From Photobacterium profundum (GTDB lineage Bacteria; Pseudomonadota; Gammaproteobacteria; Enterobacterales; Vibrionaceae), in assembly GCF_003026285.1 (NCBI RefSeq), contig NZ_PYOD01000007.1, positions 143,519 to 207,518 of the forward strand: 64,000 nt of DNA, given 5' to 3'. The translations under genes were made by a program, and so were the position numbers. The first letter of the stretch is position 1. Every line of letters starts with the position of its first letter. The notes under the pieces were generated by a model. That model did not search any database. It was not told the origin of the DNA and saw only the letters and a program-made list of their open reading frames with translations. Shown here in pieces: positions 10,124 to 19,636 of the stretch.

Positions 10124-10735
10124 TCAATCTTTAGCATTGGCTGTCAGTAAAAATGGGAAGTGCCAGATGTCTTTACGGCGTCCGAAGGTGTAAGCCAGCA
10201 AGAAGCCGATAAGTAAGGCCGCAATAATGAGCCCTCGAACAATACTGGTCATTTCTTCTATCTGGTTATTGGCATTCTCGAGTAGTTTACCGTGTTCCAG
10301 TGTAATGCGCATAAAACCAATAATATTATCGCCAGAAAAGATGGGTTCTACAATTTGTTGGCGTCCAAAGCTTGCTATCGCTAAGGGTGTCGATAGCCCA
10401 GTGACTTGTTCAAGTGGCATGGCATCTTCGGTTTTCGCAAGGGTAATACCCTCTAAATCATAAATACTGGCATCTAAAATTAAGGCTTCTTGCGAGACTT
10501 GCTGAACAAGGGCTTTTAATTTGTCTTGGTTATTATCGACAACATCTTTTGAAGCACTCTCTGCGGCTTGACGAACAACGAGGCGAGACAATGACTGTGT
10601 TTGTTCACTGAGCACCTCGTAGTTACGTATATTCACATTAGAGCCATACTCCAGCATGGCAACTAAACCACCTAGACTGAAAATTAAGACAAATAATTGC
10701 CATGCTCGCTGTAATCGTGTTTTTTTTACTTTCAT
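10124..10735 (-). CDS. ytjB: YtjB/Smp-family membrane protein
   Basis: This is a membrane protein of the Smp/YtjB family, whose function is poorly defined. The 203-residue protein has an N-terminal membrane anchor (about residues 12-30) after a basic KVKKTR stretch. A periplasmic domain (about 35-165) follows, with the SRLVVRQAAESASKDVVDNN segment typical of the family, and then a second membrane helix (about 168-187) before a short tail. The ATG at 10735 is preferred over an upstream in-frame TTG. It is divergent from serB, the same arrangement as ytjB/serB in E. coli, which is the main support for the name. Confidence 0.85.
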   Translation of the reverse strand: MKVKKTRLQRAWQLFVLIFSLGGLVAMLEYGSNVNIRNYEVLSEQTQSLSRLVVRQAAESASKDVVDNNQDKLKALVQQVSQEALILDASIYDLEGITLAKTEDAMPLEQVTGLSTPLAIASFGRQQIVEPIFSGDNIIGFMRITLEHGKLLENANNQIEEMTSIVRGLIIAALLIGFLLAYTFGRRKDIWHFPFLLTANAKD

Positions 10736-11012
10736 AATAACCAACGTAATTCAGTTATAAGCTTGGTAGAGTAGACGCATATTGTCTTATTCTACACTGC
10801 AAAATCAAACGATTGCCATATTGGGGCTTGCCCAAACAAATTGCAATAGGGTACTTTGATAGTAACAGCAAAGAGTAACTTGGGCGTGAAAGTGTCATCA
10901 ATGGCTATAATAGAATGTAATTGCGCATAGCGTGTCATTATAAATAGCTTGGATTATGAATAAATAACAATCACGCCCAAGCTGTTTTTGAATTAAATGG
11001 ATAGAAACAAAC

Positions 11013-11978
11013 ATGGATGAGCAACAACTACTTAAAATCAAAAAGCACACTTCGCTTAACAAGCGTTTTCCTCAAATATTAGCGGTACCTAACTTAACCA
11101 AGCAGAAAGCATCATGGTTATTGTATGGTCGGCATATTACTGAGCTTGATGTTCATAAGATAGGAGACAGTGCAGGGCAAGAGCTGGATATTGTCGCAGC
11201 ATGGAAAGTGGGCTCATACGATGCATTATTGATTGGGAATGAATTAACCGATGAGTATGCAGCAGCTGTCATTAGCCAAAAGCTGGATTTTTCTCGTACC
11301 TCTGATTTGCCCGACCTGCTTGAGCCTGGGCTGATAGTGATGGATATGGATTCCACCGCGATTCAAATCGAATGTATTGATGAGATTGCTGTTTTAGCTG
11401 GGGTTGGTGAACAAGTTGCAGAAGTAACAGAACGTGCAATGCAGGGCGAATTAGATTTTGAGCAAAGCCTTCGTCAGCGTGTTGAGGCTTTAAAAGGTTC
11501 GGATGAATCGATTCTTGAAACTGTTCGTTCAACATTGCCCATGATGCCTGAGTTACGAGAGTTGGTGGCGACATTGCATGGATATGGTTGGAAAGTCGCT
11601 ATTGCATCAGGTGGATTTACCTATTTCTCAGACTACTTAAAAGATGAATTGCACTTAGTGCATGCTCAATCGAATACGCTAGAAATTGTGGACGGTAAGC
11701 TAACAGGTAAAGTGTTAGGTGATGTTGTCGATGCGCAAGCAAAAGCAGATATTCTGTATGAACTTGCTGATGAATATGATATTGAACCGCACAATACGGT
11801 TGCTGTTGGTGATGGCGCGAATGATTTGGTGATGATGGCTGCTGCAGGTTTAGGGATAGCCTATCATGCGAAACCAAAAGTAGATGCTGAGGCACCAGTT
11901 GCTATTCGTCATGCAGATTTAGGTGGGGTGCTTTGTATCTTATCTGCATCGTTAATGCCTCAAAATGTGAGTTGGTAA
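11013..11978 (+). CDS. serB: Phosphoserine phosphatase
   Basis: SerB removes phosphate from L-phosphoserine in the last step of serine synthesis in the cytosol. It is a HAD-superfamily enzyme. The motif I aspartates are in DMDST (D111 nucleophile, D113), motif II is the serine in IASGGF, and the acidic motif is GDGANDLVM near residue 268. The 321-residue length matches E. coli SerB (322), including an N-terminal regulatory-type extension before the catalytic core. It is divergent from the YtjB-like gene, and a strong terminator follows. Confidence 0.95.
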   Translation: MDEQQLLKIKKHTSLNKRFPQILAVPNLTKQKASWLLYGRHITELDVHKIGDSAGQELDIVAAWKVGSYDALLIGNELTDEYAAAVISQKLDFSRTSDLPDLLEPGLIVMDMDSTAIQIECIDEIAVLAGVGEQVAEVTERAMQGELDFEQSLRQRVEALKGSDESILETVRSTLPMMPELRELVATLHGYGWKVAIASGGFTYFSDYLKDELHLVHAQSNTLEIVDGKLTGKVLGDVVDAQAKADILYELADEYDIEPHNTVAVGDGANDLVMMAAAGLGIAYHAKPKVDAEAPVAIRHADLGGVLCILSASLMPQNVSW

Positions 11979-12060
11979 CATTTACTTATCTAGAATAGTT
12001 CTTCGGCTACTCTTGCGTATTTCGACATTAATCATTAAAAATCATTAAGCGTCATAAATA

Positions 12061-12097
12061 AAAAGGGCCATGATATGTCAACATCATGGCCCTTTTT
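12061..12097. terminator. Bidirectional terminator between serB and plzC
   Basis: A perfect 14-bp stem (AAAAGGGCCATGAT / ATCATGGCCCTTTT) encloses an 8-base loop and ends in T residues on both strands. It serves convergent serB (plus) and the PilZ gene (minus). Confidence 0.95.
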
Positions 12098-12123
12098 ATG
12101 CTTTGTATACTACGCCTAACAAC

Positions 12124-14475
12124 TTAATTAATTTCGAGTCTAACCAGCACTTCATCCGTAACATCGAACATTTCACCACTGCCAATTAATGACGTAAACT
12201 CGACTTCTAATGCGCGTGCACGGTGCATCGTTAAGCGGGCTAATTGCCCTAACTCTTCGCCAATTAATGCCGTCATGGGGTTTAAAACAGGTACCGCAGT
12301 GATACGAATTGCGATGAACTCGCCTTGTTGACGAGCTTTTTTTACAAAATTGATTCGTTGCTCTAAATCATCAAACTCATCTAACAATTTACTCTCAATA
12401 TGCTGGACAGAGTCACCTTTACGCTGAACCCAAAGGTAAACTTCATGCACGAATGGTTGACGAATTTCAACCGGACGCATGGTTTCAGCCAGCATTCGTT
12501 GTACCCGATTTTTAAAAATAGGCTGTAACGAAAATCCCTTGCCGTTAGCTAACTGATTAAACAACTTCGCGAGGGCGGGTAATGGGAAATTACACCCAAT
12601 CGCTTTTACGGTGACTTTGTGATTAATCTTTTCAGCAAAATAAGGCACACAGTTTAGACGTGTTAGTAACATTTGGTGCATGGCTAATAATAGCGGACCT
12701 TTGGGTAAGGTTTCTTTGGATAAAAGCAGTTTTTTTTCATTATGATTGATTAATCGTCGTAAAAATTGTTCGCCTTTTAGAGCTTCTTCACCACTGCCAG
12801 ACGTTAATTGAATGTTAAGACAGTCTGGACTAATCCTAATGATGCGGTAAGGCATTTTATCTAACGATGAATTTTTATCTAACTTGTGTAGTTGGGTAAA
12901 TTTAATAATGACACTGTCGTCTTTCTTTGCGGCAAGTGGCTGTGCAAGACTGAGGTTTAACCCGCGAGTGGAGAAATCGATAGAGGCCCCGAGTACATTA
13001 CCGAGCTCTGGGTGTTGGATCTCTACTGGGGTTTTAAATTTAAAACGATTTTCACTTCGCTGTGGTTTGGGATCGAAAAATACGCCTTTTGCTTGGCATA
13101 TAGGATCGCGTTGGTGTCTAAATACATGCAAAGCTTTTGACGGTAATTGCGATTTAATGCTTAACCTGTAATCTTGCTGTGCTTGGTCATTGGTTAGGTT
13201 TTGCATGACCCCAATATGGGTTAAATGCTGGAACTGTTCCACCATTTCAGGTGCAATATCTTGTAGGCGTTCCAGATCATTCGATCCGATTGGGTATACC
13301 GTTATACGTGTGACTCGCCAGCTCTTACGTGTAGCCCCTATTTGCCAAAAGAGCTGTCGTTGCTCTTGGGTCATCTCTGGCAGTGCCGCAGAATAGAAAA
13401 ACTTTTTATGATTATGCTCGTGGTAAAAACTGTAAATCAGAGTACTACATTGCTTCAATCCTGCTTTGCCAAGGGTTGCCATCCGTGCTTCTGACAGAAG
13501 GTGGTTGATAACAGGCTGGTTGCGTTCGTCGTGCCAATCTTCCCAAATATTTTGATTGTGCTCAGTTAACAGGCTGTATTTTAGTTCTGTGCCAGAGAAA
13601 AATAATGGCAAGCTAGCGGTATGTTTTAAAAAGCAATGCTCATAGCCTTTGGTGCGGGCTTGAATTACTTTGTCTTCATGGTTATTTCGAGAACGACTAG
13701 TGCTCAGGTTTTGATTCAGCTTGATAGTGTCTTTAATTACTTGGTTATCACCCAGTAGCGTTAAGCGTAACCATTTGAAGCTGTCGTTATCTTTATTATC
13801 ATCAATGCCAAGAATGCGGTATTCAATATCTTTCGCAAGGCGGGCATCATTGCATTTTTCTGCCAACACAGGAAAACTGGCTTTCACTGTTTGACCAAGA
13901 TTATATTTAAAGGCTGATGGTACTTTAAATTTAGCCCCTGAATAGGAAAGATCAGACGTCACCCCATGCACGGCTTGACCAAAAGGAAGGCGCAGATTCA
14001 CTTGCGTCGATATTTGCAGGCGGTTTTCGTCACGTGTTAAGTAATGACCAAAACGAATCAGATTGGCATCAAACTGCGTATCTTGTTTTGTTTTTTCAGT
14101 TATTTGTGGTTTGAGTTTTTCTTGATGATGCAGCACGCGAAAGTTATTACGAGTATTGATTAATGCTTCATATAATCCGACTCGAAATTTGCCTCCGTAT
14201 ACTTTTATGCGTTTGTGATAAGTATTGATCGCGACATCATCTAACCAATGGGTGAGACCGTGGAGCTCATACGGGCGGCATTCTCCTTTTACTCGACCGC
14301 GAAGATCAACGATCTGCTGGCAAGGTGCCATCATACGCTTTATTTCGAGTTTGAGCTGAAGGCGAGTTGGGCCTGTTTCCTCATACGTTAGCATTAAAAA
14401 GACATCGTCGAAGTCTTCACTATCGTAAACGGGGATGAGTTGCTCGATTAGTCCTTTATATTCGTCCAGTAACAT
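12124..14475 (-). CDS. plzC: Large PilZ-domain protein, PlzC-like
   Basis: This is a predicted cytoplasmic protein of 783 residues with two PilZ-like regions, probably sensing cyclic di-GMP. The first region (about residues 145-250) contains LTRDENRLQIS and then DLSYSGAKF. The second (about 455-560) contains PQRSENRFKF and then DFSTRGLNLSL. The arginine-rich first halves are imperfect, so ligand binding is uncertain. Vibrio cholerae has a PilZ protein (VC2344, PlzC) between serB and radA, and this gene has the same neighbours. The ATG at 14475 puts the start at MLLDEYKGLIEQL; a TTG at 14526 would add 17 residues. It is divergent from radA. Confidence 0.85.
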   Translation of the reverse strand: MLLDEYKGLIEQLIPVYDSEDFDDVFLMLTYEETGPTRLQLKLEIKRMMAPCQQIVDLRGRVKGECRPYELHGLTHWLDDVAINTYHKRIKVYGGKFRVGLYEALINTRNNFRVLHHQEKLKPQITEKTKQDTQFDANLIRFGHYLTRDENRLQISTQVNLRLPFGQAVHGVTSDLSYSGAKFKVPSAFKYNLGQTVKASFPVLAEKCNDARLAKDIEYRILGIDDNKDNDSFKWLRLTLLGDNQVIKDTIKLNQNLSTSRSRNNHEDKVIQARTKGYEHCFLKHTASLPLFFSGTELKYSLLTEHNQNIWEDWHDERNQPVINHLLSEARMATLGKAGLKQCSTLIYSFYHEHNHKKFFYSAALPEMTQEQRQLFWQIGATRKSWRVTRITVYPIGSNDLERLQDIAPEMVEQFQHLTHIGVMQNLTNDQAQQDYRLSIKSQLPSKALHVFRHQRDPICQAKGVFFDPKPQRSENRFKFKTPVEIQHPELGNVLGASIDFSTRGLNLSLAQPLAAKKDDSVIIKFTQLHKLDKNSSLDKMPYRIIRISPDCLNIQLTSGSGEEALKGEQFLRRLINHNEKKLLLSKETLPKGPLLLAMHQMLLTRLNCVPYFAEKINHKVTVKAIGCNFPLPALAKLFNQLANGKGFSLQPIFKNRVQRMLAETMRPVEIRQPFVHEVYLWVQRKGDSVQHIESKLLDEFDDLEQRINFVKKARQQGEFIAIRITAVPVLNPMTALIGEELGQLARLTMHRARALEVEFTSLIGSGEMFDVTDEVLVRLEIN

Positions 14476-14621
14476 CTTATTTTCTGATACATTACTTGTG
14501 CTTCTATTATCTGCATTTTGCAGCAAATCTTAAGTGTGTAGTGAGATTAATCGATTAAAAACGTCTTTTAGCCGTAATTTCGATAAATATTGAGTGTTTG
14601 ATCAATAAATTAGGATACAAA

Positions 14622-16001
14622 ATGGCAAAAATGAAGCGCGCTTATGTGTGTAGTGACTGTGGGGCTGATTTTCCTCGTTGGCAAGGACAGTGCAGCGCAT
14701 GTGCCGCATGGAACACTATTACCGAGTTTACAGTCCCTAAAACGAAAGCAGCGATAGGCTCTGTTAGCGCAGCAACCAGCTATGCAGGTGCTTCAACCAA
14801 AGTACAGAAATTGTCTGAAGTCGAAACCAAAGATTTACCGCGTTTTAGTTCAGGTATTGGTGAGTTTGACCGTGTTTTAGGTGGCGGCATTGTTCCGGGG
14901 TCAGTATTACTCTTGTGTGGTGACCCAGGGGCGGGTAAATCAACGTTACTATTGCAAAGTATTGGGGCGGTAGCGGCAATAAAATCGGCATTGTATGTGT
15001 CAGGTGAAGAATCTATTCATCAGATCTCTCAACGTGCAGAGCGATTAAAAACCCAAAACATTGATAAAATTAATGTTGTCGCTGAAACGTCGGTTGAGCA
15101 AGTTTTACATTTAGTGACTCAACTGAAAGCTGAATTCGTTATTATTGATTCGATTCAAACCATGACGGTCGCACACAATGATTCTGCAGCAGGAAGCCCA
15201 AGCCAAGTCAAAGAATCTGCAGCTGCCTTAACGCGTTTTGCCAAGACGGAAGGCGTCACCTTTTTACTGATTGGTCATATTAACAAAGATTCGAATGTGG
15301 CTGGCCCTATGCAGCTAATCCACATTGTGGATGGATTGTTTGCTTTATCTTCGACATCAGATGAAAAGTTTCGCGTATTACGCACTTCTAAAAACCGTTT
15401 TGGTGCTGATTCAGAATCGTGCTTCTTTGCAATGACCGAACAAGGCATGAAGCAGGTAAAAAACCCCTCTGCTATTTTTTTGAGTCGTTCAGATAAGAAC
15501 CATGCAGGATCAGCCTGTACAACGTTGTGGGAAGGGACACGTCCGTTGTTGGTAGAAATCCAAGCATTGTGTAATAACTCCGTGACAGAGAACCCTCGTC
15601 GCTTATCGGTTGGTTATGACTCTAACCGTTTAGCCATGTCGATTGCCGTATTAGCTAGGCACGGTGGTGTGATGCTGTCAGACATGGATATCTTCGTGAA
15701 CTGCGTCGGTGGGATCAAGATTGAAGAAACCTCTGCTGATTTGGCCGTATTGTTATCTATCTTCTCGAGTTTCAAGAATCAGCCAATTCCACAGGATGTA
15801 CTGGTGTTTGGTGAAATCGGTTTGAATGCAGATATTCGCCCGGCAGCGAATGGCATGGAACGTATTCGGGAAGCGGCTAAGCAGGGCTTTACGCGCGCGA
15901 TTGTACCGAAGGCGAATGCGAGCCGGAAAATTAACGGTATTGAAATTATTGCGGTAGAAGATTTGCAAGAAGCGTTAGAAGCCTTTGATCGTGTGTCTTA
16001 G
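14622..16001 (+). CDS. radA: DNA repair protein RadA
   Basis: RadA (Sms) is a RecA-like branch-migration helicase acting in recombinational repair. The 459-residue protein has an N-terminal four-cysteine zinc motif (CSDCG...CSAC), a Walker A GDPGAGKST at about residues 101-109, the RadA-specific KNRFG motif and a C-terminal Lon-protease-like domain (about 290-450). The ATG at 14622 is preceded by AGGAT and yields the family length (460 in E. coli). An upstream TTG would add eight residues. A strong terminator follows the stop. Confidence 0.96.
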   Translation: MAKMKRAYVCSDCGADFPRWQGQCSACAAWNTITEFTVPKTKAAIGSVSAATSYAGASTKVQKLSEVETKDLPRFSSGIGEFDRVLGGGIVPGSVLLLCGDPGAGKSTLLLQSIGAVAAIKSALYVSGEESIHQISQRAERLKTQNIDKINVVAETSVEQVLHLVTQLKAEFVIIDSIQTMTVAHNDSAAGSPSQVKESAAALTRFAKTEGVTFLLIGHINKDSNVAGPMQLIHIVDGLFALSSTSDEKFRVLRTSKNRFGADSESCFFAMTEQGMKQVKNPSAIFLSRSDKNHAGSACTTLWEGTRPLLVEIQALCNNSVTENPRRLSVGYDSNRLAMSIAVLARHGGVMLSDMDIFVNCVGGIKIEETSADLAVLLSIFSSFKNQPIPQDVLVFGEIGLNADIRPAANGMERIREAAKQGFTRAIVPKANASRKINGIEIIAVEDLQEALEAFDRVS

Positions 16002-16072
16002 ATTATCAGATACAACTGCCAGTAATATGGCTTGATAAGGGTTCATCGATAGTGACGTATTGATAAGCGATG

Positions 16073-16105
16073 AAAAAAAACGAGAGCAGATGCTCTCGTT
16101 TTTTT
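16073..16105 (+). terminator. Intrinsic terminator of radA
   Basis: The stem CGAGAGC / GCTCTCG with an AGAT loop is preceded by eight A residues and followed by seven T residues. It probably also works in the opposite direction for the convergent peptidase gene. Confidence 0.92.
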
Positions 16106-16164
16106 ATCTTTTTTTTTAAGGGCTGGGGGGGATGGTTATAATCATCAACCTGTTCGGTATCACC

Positions 16165-17157
16165 CTAGAGTTTTCGCTCGTCACTTGAAACTGCTTGGGT
16201 GCTCGCAGTATCGATTGGATCTGCGGGCTGGGGTACGTATGTTAGTTGCACTTGCATTGAAACGACATTGTTGACCATTTCTAACAGTGCAGCCCATTGT
16301 ACTGTTTTTTCTTTTTCAAACAGATTATCAAAATTATCAGGTGTCCAATCGACAAACGGGCGAGGGTTAATCGCTCGTCCTAAGAAGCGGATTTCGTAAT
16401 GTAAATGCGGACCTGTAGACATGCCTGTATTGCCTGTCCAGCCAATTAAATCTCCCTTACGGACAAACTGTCCTCGTTTTACATTGAACTTACTCATGTG
16501 AGAATAAGAACTCGTAAAACCAAGAGAGTGATTCAATTTTAAATGATTGCCGTAGCCTTTGTTACTTGGGCGAACAAGCTCTATTACTGCATCTGCGGGG
16601 GCATAAATTGCCGCACCTGTATTCGCTGCAAAATCTAACCCGCGGTGACTTTTACGTTTGCCCGTTATTGGATGAATACGGGTGCCAAAACCGGATGATA
16701 GACGGACATCATCGGTAGGGTTACCGTTAGGTATTAAGCGAAATAATGTCCCCCTAACAGCAGAGCTAATTGCCGCACTATCAATTCGCTGATCGAGAGT
16801 AATGTCTTCAGGGCTATCGCCTTGTAAACCTAAAATCGTTTCTACATCATCAACGCGCTGGGTAAGACGCAATAGTTCTGCATTCTTATCTGCAAGCTGT
16901 TTGGTGAGATTGTCATTTGTGGTGTTTTCAGCTGTCAGTGATTCAGACAGTTGCTCTGCTTGTACATTTAATTGACTTAGTTGGTAATCAGAAGATTGCG
17001 TCTGCTGATAGAGAAAATAAATACTGTAGCCGCCACCTATTAAAAGAGAGAGAAGTACAGTTGATAGCAATACGACATAACGTTTTTTAAAACGGTTAAT
17101 ACGGTAATGTGAGGTTCCTCGGTTATCTGAAACCGAGATGCATATATTGTCAGACAT
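16165..17157 (-). CDS. M23-family membrane-anchored murein endopeptidase
   Basis: This is a predicted inner-membrane protein with a periplasmic LytM/M23 peptidase domain that would cut peptidoglycan cross-links or regulate such cutting. Residues 1-28 are cytoplasmic, a membrane segment spans about 29-50, and a coiled coil rich in Leu, Gln and Glu covers about 55-110. The peptidase domain spans about 150-265. It contains HRGLDFAA (zinc ligands H and D), a HMSKF segment and GPHLHYEIRF (the HxH pair), so the metal site looks complete. It lies 17 bases downstream of a small PilZ gene on the same strand, so the two are probably one transcript. NlpD/EnvC or MepM-type roles are both possible. Confidence 0.88.
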   Translation of the reverse strand: MSDNICISVSDNRGTSHYRINRFKKRYVVLLSTVLLSLLIGGGYSIYFLYQQTQSSDYQLSQLNVQAEQLSESLTAENTTNDNLTKQLADKNAELLRLTQRVDDVETILGLQGDSPEDITLDQRIDSAAISSAVRGTLFRLIPNGNPTDDVRLSSGFGTRIHPITGKRKSHRGLDFAANTGAAIYAPADAVIELVRPSNKGYGNHLKLNHSLGFTSSYSHMSKFNVKRGQFVRKGDLIGWTGNTGMSTGPHLHYEIRFLGRAINPRPFVDWTPDNFDNLFEKEKTVQWAALLEMVNNVVSMQVQLTYVPQPADPIDTASTQAVSSDERKL

Positions 17158-17173
17158 GATGAATAATTCGTTT

Positions 17174-17554
17174 CTACTGCTCGTTAATAGATCTTTCTAA
17201 GTCGGCAAGTTGTTCTAACTCGCGATGTAATAGTTCATCAGTTCCGATGTTCAATTCGACTAGGCGCTTTAAGTGGCTTGCGCTATCAATATCCATATGT
17301 TGAATACGCATGCGTAAATAATCATTACAGTGTCGAACTAATTGGGTGTCCATGACCAATTCGATATCGCATTCATGTAAGCAGAAGCGAACGGTGTAGC
17401 ATGTATCTTGACTCGGCTGCCAGTCTGCTGGGCGGGTTAATAGTATCCCTTGCAACGAGAGATCACAGACATCAGTAGTCCATTCATCATTGGCCTGAGA
17501 AAGCGTTGCTGATGACTGATAAATAATGCGCATGAAATGACGACGTTCAACCAT
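17174..17554 (-). CDS. Small single-domain PilZ protein
   Basis: This 126-residue protein is almost entirely one PilZ domain. The arginine motif (ERRHFMR, residues 3-9) and the DLSLQG motif (near residues 27-32) are both intact, so cyclic di-GMP binding is likely. The C-terminal 30 residues are acidic and helical. It starts at an ATG preceded by AAGAAG. It sits 17 bases upstream of the M23 peptidase gene, which suggests that c-di-GMP signalling and cell-wall remodelling may be linked here, but the partner is unknown. Confidence 0.87.
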   Translation of the reverse strand: MVERRHFMRIIYQSSATLSQANDEWTTDVCDLSLQGILLTRPADWQPSQDTCYTVRFCLHECDIELVMDTQLVRHCNDYLRMRIQHMDIDSASHLKRLVELNIGTDELLHRELEQLADLERSINEQ

Positions 17555-17782
17555 AATCTTCTTATTTTTTGAATTATCGTCACATAAGTTTAAAGAGAAA
17601 AGAGATTTATCTCTAGGAATATGATCACAAATTTATTAAAACCAGTTGCTTATTAATGCAAAGTTAAAGAAATCGGCATTATATCTATGGTTAAGTGATA
17701 AAACGAAGCGTTTTGTATTGTTCGATTATGAATGGGAAGGGATATCAAAGGTCTATATTTGTGTTGTTATAAGATTTCCATA

Positions 17783-17815
17783 TAAAAAATAAGAGCCGAA
17801 ATATCAGCTCTTTTT
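17783..17815 (-). terminator. Intrinsic terminator of ettA
   Basis: On the minus strand a 9-bp stem (AAGAGCTGA / TTCGGCTCTT, with one G-U pair) is followed by ATTTTTT. It lies just beyond the ettA stop codon. Confidence 0.82.
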
Positions 17816-17837
17816 AGTGTTATTAACGGTGACTACA

Positions 17838-19505
17838 TTACTTAGTCATACGCTTGTATTTAATGCGATGTGGCTCTGCAGCTTTTGCACCCAATGTCTT
17901 CTTCAACCAATCGGTGTATTCGGTGTAGTTACCTTCATGGAAGTTAACTTTGCCTTCATCACGGTAGTCTAGAATATGGGTCGCAATACGGTCGAGGAAC
18001 CAACGGTCGTGCGAGATAACCATGGCACAACCAGGGAACTCAAGTAAGGCTTCTTCTAGTGCTCGAAGTGTTTCAACATCCAAGTCATTGGTTGGTTCAT
18101 CGAGTAGTAATACGTTACCGCCCGCTTTTAGCAGTTTCGCTAAGTGAACACGGTTGCGCTCACCACCAGAAAGGTCGCCAATGCGTTTCTGCTGATCACT
18201 GCCACGGAAGTTAAAGCGTGACACATAAGCGCGTGCTGGTACTTCGTAGTTGTTGATACGAATAATTTCAGCACCTTCAGAAATTTCCTGATAAACGGTG
18301 TTGCTATCATTCATGCTATCACGGAACTGATCAACAGACGCTAGGCTAACCGTTGTACCGAGTTCTACCGTACCTGAATCAGGTTGTTCAGCACCACTTA
18401 GCATTTTAAACAGTGTTGATTTACCGGCACCATTGGCACCGATAATGCCGACGATGGCCCCTTTTGGCATGCTGAACGATAGATCATCGATCAATACGCG
18501 ATCACCGTATGACTTCGTTAGGTTGGTTACATCAATAACCTTGTCACCTAAACGCTCACCCGGTGGGATAAACAGTTCATTGGTTTCGTTACGTTTCTGG
18601 TGGTCGTTAGTATTAAGCTCTTCAAAGCGCGCCATACGTGCTTTTGATTTCGCTTGACGACCTTTAGGATTTTGACGAACCCATTCAAGCTCTTTAGCAA
18701 TTGTCTTTTGACGTGCATTTTCTTGAGATGATTCTTGCTGTAGGCGTGCATCTTTCTGTTCAAGCCAAGATGTGTAGTTACCTTCCCATGGAATACCTTC
18801 ACCACGGTCAAGCTCTAGAATCCAACCAGCTGCATTATCAAGGAAGTAACGGTCGTGGGTAATCGCCACAACAGTACCTGTGTACTCACATAGGAAGTGC
18901 TCAAGCCATGCTACTGATTCAGCATCTAAGTGGTTTGTTGGTTCATCAAGTAACAGCATGTCGGGCTTATCAAGCAATAAGCGACAAATTGCCACACGAC
19001 GGCGTTCACCACCAGACAGTAATTTAATCGGTGCATCCCATTCAGGAAGGCGCAATGCATCAGCGGCACGCTCTAGAGTATTTTCTAGATTATGGCCGTC
19101 TTTGGTTTCGATAAGGGCTTCAAGCTCACCTTGCTCCTTAGCAAGCACATCGAAATCTGCATCAGGTTCAGCATACGCTGCATAAACCGCATCAAGACGT
19201 GTTAAGGCGTCTTTTACGTCAGAAACTGCTTCTTCAACAATTTCACGTACTGTTTTTTCTTCATCAAGAACAGGTTCTTGAGGAAGGTAGCCTATCTTCA
19301 AACCTGCTTGTGGGCGTGCTTCACCCTCAATTTCCGTATCAAGGCCAGCCATGATACGGAGCAGGCTTGATTTACCTGAACCATTCAAGCCTAAAACACC
19401 AATTTTGGCGCCGTGGAAAAAGCTTAATGAAATATCTTTAAGGATTTGACGCTTTGGTGGAACAATTTTGCCCACGCGCTGCATGGTATAAACGTATTCA
19501 GCCAT
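17838..19505 (-). CDS. ettA: Energy-dependent translational throttle protein EttA (ABC-F)
   Basis: EttA is a cytosolic ABC-F ATPase that binds the ribosomal E site and gates entry into elongation according to the ATP/ADP ratio. The 555-residue protein has the exact length of E. coli EttA and two ABC domains. Walker A motifs GLNGSGKSS (near residue 40) and GANGAGKST (near 357) pair with two LSGGE signatures and two LLLDEPTN Walker B motifs. The arm and linker between them is rich in Gln, Lys and Arg (about residues 242-300). No membrane segments are present, as expected. It is divergent from slt. Confidence 0.96.
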   Translation of the reverse strand: MAEYVYTMQRVGKIVPPKRQILKDISLSFFHGAKIGVLGLNGSGKSSLLRIMAGLDTEIEGEARPQAGLKIGYLPQEPVLDEEKTVREIVEEAVSDVKDALTRLDAVYAAYAEPDADFDVLAKEQGELEALIETKDGHNLENTLERAADALRLPEWDAPIKLLSGGERRRVAICRLLLDKPDMLLLDEPTNHLDAESVAWLEHFLCEYTGTVVAITHDRYFLDNAAGWILELDRGEGIPWEGNYTSWLEQKDARLQQESSQENARQKTIAKELEWVRQNPKGRQAKSKARMARFEELNTNDHQKRNETNELFIPPGERLGDKVIDVTNLTKSYGDRVLIDDLSFSMPKGAIVGIIGANGAGKSTLFKMLSGAEQPDSGTVELGTTVSLASVDQFRDSMNDSNTVYQEISEGAEIIRINNYEVPARAYVSRFNFRGSDQQKRIGDLSGGERNRVHLAKLLKAGGNVLLLDEPTNDLDVETLRALEEALLEFPGCAMVISHDRWFLDRIATHILDYRDEGKVNFHEGNYTEYTDWLKKTLGAKAAEPHRIKYKRMTK

Positions 19506-19636
19506 ATCAGTTTATGATCTCTAATCTAAAATGAAGAAGGTATTTTACCCAATCTAGACATAAGATTAACAGCATTGTTCATAATTAGCGTTTACTATGA
19601 ATAAATATCATCCTAAAACCGAAATGGAGTTTTCTT

